A stretch of 64,000 nt of DNA from Gammaproteobacteria bacterium (lineage in GTDB: Bacteria; Pseudomonadota; Gammaproteobacteria; Steroidobacterales; Steroidobacteraceae). Location of the stretch: positions 1-64,000 of the forward strand of contig PKRE01000006.1 in assembly GCA_017577615.1 (NCBI GenBank), in the 5' to 3' direction. The notes below the pieces were generated by a model. The model saw only the letters and a list, made by a program, of their open reading frames with translations. It made no database searches and was not told the origin of the DNA. Made by a program: the position numbers and the translations under genes. Within the stretch, counting starts at the first letter, position 1, and the number at the start of each line of letters is the position of its first letter. This document shows, piece by piece, positions 52,818-61,982 of the stretch.

Positions 52818-54089
52818 ATGGCCAAAGCCCCCATCCGCAACGCTTTTTACGCCCAATCCGGCGGCGTGACCGCCGTCATCAATGCTTCAGCGTGCGGTGT
52901 GATCGAGACGTGCCGCAAGAACAAGCGCAAGATCGGGAAAGTCTACGCCGGGCGCAATGGTATCGTCGGCGCGCTGCAAGAGGACCTCATCGACACGGAC
53001 AAAGAATCTGCGGCTGCCATCCGCGCATTGCGATATACGCCTGCGGGTGCCTTCGGCTCGGCTCGGTACAAACTGAAGAAGTTTGAAGACGATCCGCGGG
53101 AATACGAGCGGCTGATCCAAGTCTTCAAGGCGCACAATATCGGCTATTTCTTCTACAACGGCGGCGGCGATTCCGCCGACACCTGCCTGAAGGTCTCGAT
53201 GCTTGCAGAGAAGATGGGTTATCCCATCCAGGCGATACACGTACCGAAGACGGTAGACAACGACTTGCCGATCACGGATTGCTGTCCAGGGTTTGGATCA
53301 GTTGCGAAATACGTCGCTGTGTCTATCCGCGAAGCCGGCTTGGACGTCGCCTCGATGGCCAAGACGTCCACCAAGGTATTCATCCTCGAGGTCATGGGTC
53401 GTCACGCTGGATGGATCGCCGCCGCCAGCGGCCTTGCGGCAACGAAGGCCGGCGAGAGCCCGCACATCATCCTGTTCCCGGAGATCACGTTCGACGAAGA
53501 GAAGTTCTGTGCGCGCGTGAAACAATGTGTCGAGAAATATGGTTATTGCACGATCGTGGTCTCCGAGGGCGTGAAGAACGCAGAAGGCAAGTTCCTGTCC
53601 GATGCCGGCCTGCGCGATGCCTTCGGCCACGCACAGCTCGGCGGTGTCGCACCGGTGATCGCGCAGATCGTCAAGTCGCGACTGAACTACAAGTATCACT
53701 GGGCGGTGGCTGATTACTTGCAGCGTGCAGCGCGCCATATCGCCTCGAAGGTCGACGTCGAGCAAGCCTATGCCGTTGGCAAGGCCGCAGTGGAGCTCGC
53801 CCTCAAGGGATACAACTCGGTCATGCCGACGATCGTCCGCGTCAAGGACAACCCATACAAATGGAAGATTGGCATCGCGAAGCTCGAGGACGTCGCGAAC
53901 AAGGAGAAAATGCTGCCGCGCGATTTCATCACCGCGGACGGCTTCCACATCACTGCCAAGGCCCGCAGGTACCTGAGCCCGCTGATTCGCGGCGAAGACT
54001 ATCCTCCTTACAAGGATGGTTTGCCGCAGTACGTCACGCTCAAGAACGTCCCGGTGAGAAAGAAGTTGAAAGAACCCTTTGTGCTATAG
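52818..54089 (+). CDS. pfp: Pyrophosphate-dependent 6-phosphofructokinase
   Basis: Reversible phosphorylation of fructose-6-phosphate with PPi instead of ATP. Diagnostic residues for PPi use are present: GGGDS (115-119), where Asp takes the place of the ATP-enzyme Gly, and PKTVDND (143-149), where Lys replaces the Gly of ATP-type PGTIDND. Substrate motif MGRHAGW is intact. 423 residues from ATG 52818. hppA follows 116 bases later on the same strand. In Methylococcus pfp and the H+-PPase gene are co-transcribed (recalled), so a PPi-based module is likely. Confidence 0.95.
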   Translation: MAKAPIRNAFYAQSGGVTAVINASACGVIETCRKNKRKIGKVYAGRNGIVGALQEDLIDTDKESAAAIRALRYTPAGAFGSARYKLKKFEDDPREYERLIQVFKAHNIGYFFYNGGGDSADTCLKVSMLAEKMGYPIQAIHVPKTVDNDLPITDCCPGFGSVAKYVAVSIREAGLDVASMAKTSTKVFILEVMGRHAGWIAAASGLAATKAGESPHIILFPEITFDEEKFCARVKQCVEKYGYCTIVVSEGVKNAEGKFLSDAGLRDAFGHAQLGGVAPVIAQIVKSRLNYKYHWAVADYLQRAARHIASKVDVEQAYAVGKAAVELALKGYNSVMPTIVRVKDNPYKWKIGIAKLEDVANKEKMLPRDFITADGFHITAKARRYLSPLIRGEDYPPYKDGLPQYVTLKNVPVRKKLKEPFVL

Positions 54090-54124
54090 TCCCAGCGTTC
54101 TCAAGGGGGATTGTCTATCGGTCG

Positions 54125-54144
54125 GGGCGCGCGGAAGCGCGCCC
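54125..54144 (+). other. GC-rich hairpin between pfp and hppA
   Basis: GGGCGCGC (54125-54132) and GCGCGCCC (54137-54144) form an 8-bp perfect stem with a GGAA tetraloop, 36 bases after the pfp stop. No U-run follows, so it may be a partial terminator, a processing site or an mRNA stabiliser that sets the pfp:hppA ratio. Confidence 0.5.
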
Positions 54145-54205
54145 GATCTAGCCGCAATCGACTCCGTTTGCATACAACACGACCAGCCTCGAGAGGATGA
54201 AGCTG

Positions 54206-56257
54206 ATGTCTACTGATGCGGCGCTCTGGTTTGCAATCGCTGCTGGTATTCTCGCGGTTTTGTACGGCGCATTCTCCGTAGGCTGGATCAACAGGCAATC
54301 GCCCGGCAACGCACTGATGCAAGAGATCGCCGCGGCGATTCAGGCGGGTGCGAAGGCGTATCTCAATCGTCAATACACCACGATCGGAATCGTCGGGGTC
54401 GTGCTCTTCCTCGTGCTGGGCATCGGCCTGGATTGGGCGACGGCAGGTGGATTCGCGATCGGCGCGATTCTTTCCGGTGCGGCCGGTTTCATTGGTATGA
54501 ACGTCTCCGTGCGCGCCAATGTAAGAACTGCCCAGGCCGCAAGCGTCGGACTCAATGAAGCGTTGACAGTCGCATTTCGCGGAGGCGCCATCACCGGGAT
54601 GCTCGTGGTCGGCTTGGGCCTTCTCGGCGTCGCTGGCTACTTCGCAGCACTTGGCGCAGATGCCGATGCGTTGCATGCCCTCGTCGGGTTGGCGTTCGGC
54701 GGATCCCTGATTTCCATCTTCGCGCGGTTGGGTGGCGGCATCTTCACGAAGGGCGCCGACGTCGGCGCAGACCTCGTCGGCAAGGTGGAAGCAGGCATTC
54801 CGGAAGACGATCCACGTAATCCGGCTGTCATCGCCGACAACGTCGGCGACAACGTCGGCGACTGCGCCGGCATGGCGGCCGACTTGTTCGAAACGTACGC
54901 CGTGACCGTCGTTGCCACGATGGTGTTGGGCGGTCTGCTGTTTCGCACGGCCGACGGAGCGCTCGACATGGCCTATGTGCTCTATCCACTTGCGCTGGGC
55001 GCGGTTTCGATCATTGCCTCGATCATCGGCACATTCTTCGTGCGCGCCACCACTGGCGGCAAGATCATGAGCGCACTCTACCGAGGCACAGCGGTATCCG
55101 GGGTATTGGCGTTGATCGCTTTCTGGTTCGTCTCCGACGCGCTGATGGGCGAGAACGCTGCTGCCTTATTCGGTTGCGCGGTCATCGGCCTTGCGTTGAC
55201 CGCTGCTCTCATCTGGATCACGGAATATTACACGGCGACTGAATTCAAGCCCGTGCGCCGAGTGGCAGAAGCATCACAGACCGGCCATGCGACGAACGTG
55301 ATCGCCGGGTTGGCAGTCTCCATGCGCTCCACGGCGTGGCCGGTGCTCGCGGTGTGCGCGGCGATCTGGGGTTCCTACGAGCTCGCAGAACTCTATGGCG
55401 TCGCCATCGCCGCCACGGCGATGCTGTCGATGACGGGCATGATCGTAGCGCTCGACGCCTATGGCCCGATCACCGATAACGGCGGCGGCATCGCGCAGAT
55501 GTCAGGGCTGCCGCAGGAAGTGCGCACGATCACCGATGCGCTCGACGCCGTTGGGAACACCACCAAGGCAGTCACGAAGGGTTACGCGATCGGCTCAGCG
55601 GGGCTCGCTGCGCTGGTGCTGTTTGCCGATTACACCAGCAACCTCGAAGCACGCCTCGCGGAAACCGGTCGCGCGATGGCACAGTTTTCACTATCCGATC
55701 CCGCAGTGATCATCGGCTTGTTCATCGGCGGTCTCGTCCCCTATCTGTTCGGAGCCCTGGCAATGGAAGCCGTCGGCCGCGCCGCCGGGGCGGTCGTCAT
55801 CGAGGTGCGTCGCCAATTCCGAGAGATCAAGGGCATCATGGAAGGCACGGCGAAGCCGGATTATTCGCGGGCGGTCGATCTGCTCACACGTGCCGCCATC
55901 AAAGAGATGGTGATTCCCTCCCTGTTGCCGGTCCTCGTTCCCGTGGCAGTGGCATTCGGCCTCAACTATCTGATGGGCGAAGGTGCCGGCATCCGCGCTC
56001 TCGGCGGGCTCTTGATCGGCACGATTGTCACTGGCCTGTTCGTCGCCATCTCGATGTGCACTGGCGGTGGCGCATGGGACAACGCCAAGAAATACGTTGA
56101 GGAAGGCAATTACGGCGGCAAAGGCTCGGAAACCCACAAAGCAGCCGTCACGGGCGACACGGTCGGCGATCCTTACAAGGACACCGCCGGTCCCGCGATC
56201 AATCCTTTGATCAAGATCATCAATATCGTGGCGTTGCTGTTGGTGCCGTTGCTGTAG
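54206..56257 (+). CDS. hppA: K+-insensitive H+-translocating pyrophosphatase
   Basis: Membrane pump that couples PPi hydrolysis to proton export (reversible in principle). About sixteen hydrophobic helices in 683 residues. PPi-binding motifs are intact: FTKGADVGADLVGKVE, EDDPRNPAVIADNVGDNVGDCAG and, near the end, DTVGDPYKDTAGPAINPL. The segment GNTTKAVTKG has Lys and Thr at the two positions that mark K+-independent H+-PPases (K+-dependent ones have Ala and Gly). Start chosen at ATG 54206 because GAGAGG lies nine bases before it; an in-frame ATG at 54197 touches that site. Lies downstream of pfp. Confidence 0.95.
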   Translation: MSTDAALWFAIAAGILAVLYGAFSVGWINRQSPGNALMQEIAAAIQAGAKAYLNRQYTTIGIVGVVLFLVLGIGLDWATAGGFAIGAILSGAAGFIGMNVSVRANVRTAQAASVGLNEALTVAFRGGAITGMLVVGLGLLGVAGYFAALGADADALHALVGLAFGGSLISIFARLGGGIFTKGADVGADLVGKVEAGIPEDDPRNPAVIADNVGDNVGDCAGMAADLFETYAVTVVATMVLGGLLFRTADGALDMAYVLYPLALGAVSIIASIIGTFFVRATTGGKIMSALYRGTAVSGVLALIAFWFVSDALMGENAAALFGCAVIGLALTAALIWITEYYTATEFKPVRRVAEASQTGHATNVIAGLAVSMRSTAWPVLAVCAAIWGSYELAELYGVAIAATAMLSMTGMIVALDAYGPITDNGGGIAQMSGLPQEVRTITDALDAVGNTTKAVTKGYAIGSAGLAALVLFADYTSNLEARLAETGRAMAQFSLSDPAVIIGLFIGGLVPYLFGALAMEAVGRAAGAVVIEVRRQFREIKGIMEGTAKPDYSRAVDLLTRAAIKEMVIPSLLPVLVPVAVAFGLNYLMGEGAGIRALGGLLIGTIVTGLFVAISMCTGGGAWDNAKKYVEEGNYGGKGSETHKAAVTGDTVGDPYKDTAGPAINPLIKIINIVALLLVPLL

Positions 56258-56278
56258 GGCGCAGGGCTTGGGGCTCGG
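56258..56278 (+). repeat. GG-heptamer array (3 units) after hppA
   Basis: GGCGCAG, GGCTTGG and GGCTCGG start on the base after the hppA stop codon. Its last nine bases (56270-56278) are complementary to 56392-56400 in the opposite array, so a long-range hairpin between the two is possible. Confidence 0.65.
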
Positions 56279-56390
56279 TCAGGAAAATACTACGCAAGAC
56301 GCGTCGCGCCGAAGGAAATCACCAAGCCTGGGACCGTAAGACGCGGCGCAGTGCTCCACATACCGCCGCGGAACGCCAACGAATCATCCA

Positions 56391-56418
56391 CCCGAGCCCC
56401 GCGCCGCAAGCCCGAGCC
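56391..56418 (-). repeat. GG-heptamer-type array (4 units) after the GGDEF/EAL gene
   Basis: On the minus strand GGCTCGG, GCTTGCG, GCGCGGG and GCTCGGG follow the stop codon (56420) of the GGDEF/EAL gene at once, in its sense direction. With the array at 56258-56278 it frames the convergent gap as an inverted pair. Confidence 0.6.
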
Positions 56419-56419
56419 T

Positions 56420-58732
56420 CTATGCGATCCTCGCCACGACCCGTGCAAGCGGCTGCGGCCGTCCGAGGTGATAGCCTTGCACGAAGTCGACGCCCATCCT
56501 CTTCGCCGCATCGAGCGAGCCGCTGTCTTCGACTTGTTCTGCAACCACCTGGAAGTTGAGCGTACGGGCCAACTTGATCATCGCGGCGACCATTGCTTGG
56601 TTGACCGGATCGACCGCGAGATTGCGGATGAACGAGCCGTCGATTTTCAGGTAGTCGAGCGAAAGATTTTTTAGATTCCCGAACGACGAAAGCCCGCGCC
56701 CGAAGTCATCGAGTGCGAACTGACATCCCATGCTGTGCAACACCTCGATGAAGCGCTGCGCATGCTCGATGTTCGTGATCACCGAGTTTTCGGTGACCTC
56801 GAAGCACAGCTGCTCGGGGGCGACGCCAGTGCGATCCAGCACATCGACGACGAACTCGAGGAATTGCGGATCGCCCAACGTCTGTCCGGACAGGTTGATC
56901 GCAAGGCTGCGTTGCGCGGGTAACCGGATGCTGCCGCGTCCGAGAGCGGTGACCGCAGTCTGCACGACCCAACGATCCACGTCGGACATCAATCGATAGC
57001 GCTCGGCGGCTCGCAAGAACTCCGCCGGCGATATCCCGCCTGGCACTGTCTCGTCCTGCAGGCGCAACAGTACCTCCAGCGCCGGCCCATTCCGCATTGC
57101 ACCCGTTGCGATGATCGGCTGGGCCATGAGCTCGAAGCGGTTGTCCTTCAGCGCAGCTTGCAACCGCTGCAGCCATTGGATCTCGCCACGATGACGCGCA
57201 ACCGCTTCATCACGCGCCGAGTACACATGGACGTGGTTGCCGCGCTTCTTCGCGACATAACACGCAGAATCGGCCGCGCTCAAGAGCTCCTCTGGCGCAC
57301 CGCTCTCGCGCGAGATCTCGACGAGCCCCACGCTCACGCCGATGTTGAAAATCTTGTCCTTCCAGACAAAGCGGTACTCGTTGATCTTGCGGACGACGTC
57401 ATCCGCAATCTGCCGCGCCTTCTCGAGCGGGCAGCCGACGAGCAGCATCCCGAACTCGTCGCCGCCCAGGCGACCAACCGTGTCGGAATCGCGCACGGTT
57501 TCTTTGATCAGCGCTGCGACCTCGCGCAGCATGTTGTCGCCCGCCATGTGGCCACAGCTGTCGTTGACAGCCTTGAAGCGGTCGAGGTCGAGGTAGCACA
57601 GAACGTGCCGAGCCGCATTGGCATGTGCGCTGTCGAGACATTCCTCGAGGCGGCGCTCGAACTCGCGCCGATTGACGAGCCCAGTGAGCGCGTCGTGGCT
57701 GGCCTGGTAGGACATTTGCCGCGTCAGGCCACGCAGCTCACTGACATCGCGGATGACGATTACCGTGCCCATCAGGTCCCCCTTCTGGGTCTTGAGCGGT
57801 GTGACCGTCAGCTCCACGGAACGCTCGTTCTGACCGTCGTGCGAGATCATCAAACCGCGACGGCCAACGGTAACGCGTGCTTGCGTCGTCAGGCAGTGGC
57901 GCACGGGATCGCCGAGCGAGCGCCGGTCGCTTTCGTCGACCAAGGTGATGATCTCCGTGAGGGTCTGGCCGATTGCGTCCATCGCCGGCACGCCGGTGAG
58001 CTGCTCGGCCGCTTGATTGATGTAGTCGATGCGTCCGCTCACGTCGGTCGTAATGATGCCTTCACTCAGCGAGTCGAGGGTTTCCCATGCCGTCGAGCGA
58101 CGACGAGACGTCGGCGTCGCGGGAGTCAGCGCTGGTGCCATCTCGAGCAGCGTGAGCAGCAGCGCAGGGCCGCCTTGATAATTGATTCGCACCGCGGATA
58201 ACTCGACTCTTGTGAGTCGCTCACCGCTCGGCAGGAGCTCGAGCTCGAGCCGATCTAGCGCCGGTGCGCCGCTCAGCCAGCGCTGCAGCTGAATCTCCAG
58301 CAGCTCGCTGTAGTCAGGGTGCACCAGCTGCGACAACGGCTTGCCGATGAGGTCCTGTGGCTCCGCGGCCCCGATCAGAGCGGTAAATCGAGCGTTCGCG
58401 AACACGATGGCATCGCGGTAGACGGCCACAGCCTCGTTGAGGGCACCGAGGACGCCGACGATGGAGCGCTCGCGCTCGCTGATCACGAGATCCTTCATCG
58501 CGATCTGCTCAAGCAAGCGATTGGCGCTTTCCACAAAAGGCTCGGCGACGACTGCGGTCGTCTTGACCCGCTCAGCGTAACGTCCGCTGCGCACGATCTC
58601 GTCCAGCTGCTCGGCTGCCTGCGCAAGCGCCCCAGCACGGCGCGCACGCCAAGCGACGCCCCCGAGCAGCACGAGCAGCACGAGTACGATGATCACCAGA
58701 GCAATGGTTGGAGTGCCTTCAAGGGCGTTCAT
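56420..58732 (-). CDS. Membrane PAS-GGDEF-EAL cyclic-di-GMP enzyme
   Basis: Predicted dual diguanylate cyclase and phosphodiesterase. One N-terminal membrane helix (about 9-28), a helical linker, two PAS domains (about 90-200 and 215-335), GGDEF (about 350-505) and EAL (about 520-770). The GGDEF motif is intact with an RDSD inhibition site five residues earlier. EAL catalytic residues appear present: EVLLR variant of EALLR, INLSGQ, EVTENS, DDFGRG, LKIDGSF and AEQVED. Which activity dominates cannot be told. 770 residues. Convergent with hppA; about 500 non-coding bases lie upstream. Confidence 0.94.
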   Translation of the reverse strand: MNALEGTPTIALVIIVLVLLVLLGGVAWRARRAGALAQAAEQLDEIVRSGRYAERVKTTAVVAEPFVESANRLLEQIAMKDLVISERERSIVGVLGALNEAVAVYRDAIVFANARFTALIGAAEPQDLIGKPLSQLVHPDYSELLEIQLQRWLSGAPALDRLELELLPSGERLTRVELSAVRINYQGGPALLLTLLEMAPALTPATPTSRRRSTAWETLDSLSEGIITTDVSGRIDYINQAAEQLTGVPAMDAIGQTLTEIITLVDESDRRSLGDPVRHCLTTQARVTVGRRGLMISHDGQNERSVELTVTPLKTQKGDLMGTVIVIRDVSELRGLTRQMSYQASHDALTGLVNRREFERRLEECLDSAHANAARHVLCYLDLDRFKAVNDSCGHMAGDNMLREVAALIKETVRDSDTVGRLGGDEFGMLLVGCPLEKARQIADDVVRKINEYRFVWKDKIFNIGVSVGLVEISRESGAPEELLSAADSACYVAKKRGNHVHVYSARDEAVARHRGEIQWLQRLQAALKDNRFELMAQPIIATGAMRNGPALEVLLRLQDETVPGGISPAEFLRAAERYRLMSDVDRWVVQTAVTALGRGSIRLPAQRSLAINLSGQTLGDPQFLEFVVDVLDRTGVAPEQLCFEVTENSVITNIEHAQRFIEVLHSMGCQFALDDFGRGLSSFGNLKNLSLDYLKIDGSFIRNLAVDPVNQAMVAAMIKLARTLNFQVVAEQVEDSGSLDAAKRMGVDFVQGYHLGRPQPLARVVARIA

Positions 58733-59242
58733 GAGCCCGCCGCGTGTCCTTCAATGTTCCCAAAGGCGCTGGCGTTACTGTCAGCGCGAGCTTGCGAACC
58801 TCGCTGCAGCGGCCTGGCTGCGGCACAGGTACCTGGGCGAGTTCATTCGCAGGCCTGATTCTTCCCGGACAGCATATAGAACGCGCGCGCTTCTGCCGCA
58901 GGGATTGACCATAATCGTAAGCAGAACAAGCGGGGAAGGCGTCTGAAAGCGTTTTCAGGGAAACCAAGGCACAGGGCAGCCACCGAAAGGTGCTCCCAGC
59001 GCACGCTTGTCCGTCGTTTCCAAAGCTCGTACCCTTCGCCGCCGTGCCGGCACACTCCTGCCTGCATGATTTCAAGACGCAGCGTCGATAGCGAGCTGGG
59101 GTCTCGCTCGTCGCTTGGGAACGGCCTCGTCGGAGGGTTTCCAACACCCACCAACATGTGTCAATCAAGCCGACAGTGGCCCTGAGCGACGATGCGGCGT
59201 GCCGGTTCGCTACCACTTACTCGCAAGAGGAACGCATTCCGC
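58733..59242. other. Intergenic region between GGDEF/EAL gene and methyltransferase gene
   Basis: About 510 bases between divergent genes. Open frames here have no family resemblance and poor starts. A small stem-loop CACC-GAAA-GGTG lies at 58981-58992. No RNA gene is recognised. Confidence 0.45.
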
Positions 59243-59896
59243 ATGCTGAACACAGACGTGATCCGCGAACAGATGCTGCATCAGCAAGTTCGCGCCGTGG
59301 AAGTTGTGGACGAACGCGTGCTCGCCGTGATGCGGACCATCCCTCGGGAGCTGTTCGTGCCGGAGGCCTATAGGCTGGTCGCCTATGCCGATGCGGAAAT
59401 TCCGATTCCATGCGGGCAAACGATGCTCCCGCCGATCACCCATGGTCGCATCCTGCAGGCGCTCGAGACGCGCTCCGACGATGTTGCCCTGCTGGTCGGT
59501 GCAGGCACGGGTTATCTCGCTGCTTGTCTCGGCAAGCTGACCAGCCGCGTCCGAGCGCTGGAGATCTTCCCGGAGCTCGTCGAGCTCGCGCGTGCAAACC
59601 TCTATGCGGCTGCAGTGAACACCGTCGCCGTCGAGCAAGCGGACGGCATGCAGCTCGATGAGGAAGGCGCATACGATGTCATTGCAGTCACAGGGTCGCT
59701 GCCACTCTACGACGAACGCTTTCAACGCGCTCTGCGCGTCGGCGGACGCCTCTTCGTCGTCGTGGGACAGATGCCGGTCATGGAAGCATGGAAGGTGACG
59801 CGAACGGGAGAGCGCGAATGGCAACGCGAGAGCCTGTTCGAGACGGCGATCGACCCGCTGATCAACGCTCCGCAGCCGCCGAAATTCGTCTTCTGA
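59243..59896 (+). CDS. Protein-L-isoaspartate O-methyltransferase family protein
   Basis: AdoMet-dependent methyltransferase of the PCMT fold, 217 residues. The N-terminal helix MLNTDVIREQMLHQQVRAVEVVDERVL and the RELFVPEAYR / IPIPCGQTMLPP segments match the family, and motif I is VGAGTGYLAA. Compared with canonical Pcm the AdoMet loop and the SSS-like substrate region differ, so repair activity on isoaspartate is not assured. This subtype is typically encoded just upstream of tolC, as here (rhodanese gene and tolC follow). Start chosen at ATG 59243. Confidence 0.85.
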   Translation: MLNTDVIREQMLHQQVRAVEVVDERVLAVMRTIPRELFVPEAYRLVAYADAEIPIPCGQTMLPPITHGRILQALETRSDDVALLVGAGTGYLAACLGKLTSRVRALEIFPELVELARANLYAAAVNTVAVEQADGMQLDEEGAYDVIAVTGSLPLYDERFQRALRVGGRLFVVVGQMPVMEAWKVTRTGEREWQRESLFETAIDPLINAPQPPKFVF

Positions 59897-60023
59897 CGGA
59901 CGCTGCCCTCCACCCGCCCTCCGGCGTGTAGGGAAGTGACAAGATTGAGGGATGGGATGAGCGCGGATGCGATCCTTACGTTATGCTTCATCCCCATGTC
60001 GAACCGCCGGCATTGGAACCGCC

Positions 60024-60344
60024 ATGTCCGTCCCTGAGATCACCCCTGCTGAGTTCGTGGCCCGCCGCAATCGCGGCGAAGACCTCACGTTGCTTGACGT
60101 TCGAGAACAGTGGGAGCTCGCCATCGCCAGTGTGCCGGGTGCGGTACACATTCCCATGGGGGAAATCGCGGCACGCGCACACGAGCTCGACCGGAGCAAA
60201 GAGACCGTCGTGTTGTGCCGTTCCGGACGGCGCAGTCTCGAAGTCGCGAAATTCTTGCAGCAGAACGGGTTTCGAGCGGTGAACCTCGCGGGCGGCATTC
60301 TCGCCTGGTCGCGGGAAGTCGACGCAACCGTTCCGACTTATTGA
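60024..60344 (+). CDS. Single-domain rhodanese-like protein
   Basis: Predicted sulfurtransferase, cytoplasmic, 106 residues. The persulfide Cys lies in VVLCRSGRRS, an active-site loop of six residues (CRSGRR) typical of small GlpE-like rhodaneses, and LDVREQWELAIASVPGAVHIPMGEI is the characteristic first half. I start at ATG 60024 (MSVPEITPAEF). It sits between the PCMT-like gene and tolC on the same strand, a common gammaproteobacterial trio. Sulfur acceptor unknown. Confidence 0.92.
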   Translation: MSVPEITPAEFVARRNRGEDLTLLDVREQWELAIASVPGAVHIPMGEIAARAHELDRSKETVVLCRSGRRSLEVAKFLQQNGFRAVNLAGGILAWSREVDATVPTY

Positions 60345-60539
60345 GGCGACCGAACATTGCGGTGTCGTTCGCTCGAATCCGGACGACAACCTCTGTCATG
60401 TGCGTGCGATCGAGCCGTCCCGTGACTGGCGAGGCGGTCTGCTGAAGGGGACTTGCAACACGACGCAGGGCGACTGTGTAGTTGAACGGTCTTCGTTGAC
60501 TTTGGGTCGCGCCGTCTCGGCGCATGTGGGAAGAACAAG

Positions 60540-61940
60540 ATGAATGTACGAGCGCACATCGTCGTGGCGTGCGGGTTGACGCTTGCGACGCAGGCGGTCT
60601 TCGGGGCCAACCTCCTCGAGGTCTATCAGAGAGCATTACAGAACGATCCGATCATTCGCGAAGCCGATGCGAATCGCCTCGCCAGCCGCGAAGCAAAACC
60701 GCAAGCGTTGGCCGCCCTGTTGCCCCAAGTGAGCGTGAGCGGCTCGTACAGCAAGGAGGATCAGGCTTTTTCGCGCACTGTCCTCCAGCAAACCGACCCC
60801 CGCGATCCGACCAGTGAGATCGTGCCGGTCGATATCACAACGGATGCCGACACAAAGGGCTGGCGATATCAGCTGCAGTTGCGCCAAACACTCTTTCGCT
60901 GGGATCAGTGGGCCGCGCTCAAGCGTGCCGATGCCGAAGTAGCACAAGCCGAGGCCGACTACCAAGCTGCGCACCAGGAGCTCATCCAACGTACCGCGCA
61001 ACGGTACTTCAATGTCCTGGCAGCGCAGGACACCGTCGAGGCGGCGCAAGCCGCAGTGGATGCCTTCGCGCGCCAGCTCGAGCAAGCCGAGAGACGCTTC
61101 GAGGTCGGCTTGGTGGCGATCACGGATGTCCAGGAAGCACGGGCCGCGCACGACCAAGCGGTCGCGAATCTCATCGAGGCCAAGCGCGCTCTGGCCACCG
61201 CACAAGAGCTCTTGCGCGAGCTCACCGGTGAGCCCTTCGAGACGCTCGCAGCACCCATCGACGACATTCCGCTCATCGCACCCGACCCCGAGGACGAGAG
61301 CGAATGGGTATCCCGGGCGCTCGAACAGAACCTCCGTCTCATCTCCGCACGGCTCGCCACCGACATCGCCAAGCAGGACGTCCGTGTCGCGCGCGCAGGG
61401 CACCTACCCTCTATCGATCTGGTCGCGGTCCGCTCGGATCTCGAAGATCGGGGCGATCAGATCAGCCGCAGAGGTGGCGAGAGAGCGTTCAGCCCAGCGG
61501 ACCAGAGCCAAACCGTCGACTCGATCGGCGTACAGGTCACCTTTCCGATCTATTCGGGAGGGGCGACTGCTTCGCGGGTACGCCAGCGAGTGTACTTGCA
61601 CCGCGCCGCCCGCGAGCGCCTTGAGCGCACGGCCCGCGAAGTCGAGCGCGCGACCCGTGATGCCTATCTCGGCGTCTTGAGCGAAATCTCGCGCGTGCGC
61701 GCGCTCCGTCAAGCGCTTGAATCGAGCCGCACCGCGCTCCAGGCGACGGAAGCAGGTTTTGAAGTCGGCACGCGAACGACCGTCGACGTGCTCGATGCGC
61801 GCCGACAGTTGTTCGAAGCGCAGACCAATTACGCGCGCAGCCGTTACGACTACATTCTGAACGTACTGCAGCTGCAGCTCGCGGCGGGCACCCTGAGCGT
61901 GGACGACTTGGCCGAGATCAACAAGTTCCTCAAAGAATAG
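60540..61940 (+). CDS. tolC: TolC family outer-membrane channel
   Basis: Outer-membrane efflux and type I secretion channel. A signal peptide (about 1-22, ending QAVFGANL) precedes the duplicated OEP fold: NLLEVYQRALQNDPIIREADANRL, long coiled-coil helices, the strands AHQELIQRTAQRYFNVLAAQD, and the second repeat IGVQVTFPIYSGGATASRVRQ. 466 residues. Wording is closest to true TolC (TIGR01844-type) rather than RND-specific OprM. Convergent with waaA. Confidence 0.95.
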   Translation: MNVRAHIVVACGLTLATQAVFGANLLEVYQRALQNDPIIREADANRLASREAKPQALAALLPQVSVSGSYSKEDQAFSRTVLQQTDPRDPTSEIVPVDITTDADTKGWRYQLQLRQTLFRWDQWAALKRADAEVAQAEADYQAAHQELIQRTAQRYFNVLAAQDTVEAAQAAVDAFARQLEQAERRFEVGLVAITDVQEARAAHDQAVANLIEAKRALATAQELLRELTGEPFETLAAPIDDIPLIAPDPEDESEWVSRALEQNLRLISARLATDIAKQDVRVARAGHLPSIDLVAVRSDLEDRGDQISRRGGERAFSPADQSQTVDSIGVQVTFPIYSGGATASRVRQRVYLHRAARERLERTAREVERATRDAYLGVLSEISRVRALRQALESSRTALQATEAGFEVGTRTTVDVLDARRQLFEAQTNYARSRYDYILNVLQLQLAAGTLSVDDLAEINKFLKE

Positions 61941-61982
61941 AGAACGGAACGCATCTGCCGTCGAGTACCTCTGGGAACGAGC

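Noticed and set aside
58969..58992. GCACAGGGCA followed by a CACC-GAAA-GGTG stem, reminiscent of the first part of a c-di-GMP-I riboswitch
   Set aside because: The partner strand with ACGCAAAGCC and the second stem of the aptamer is missing downstream, and the downstream gene is not a typical target. Resemblance is limited to a short 5' block.
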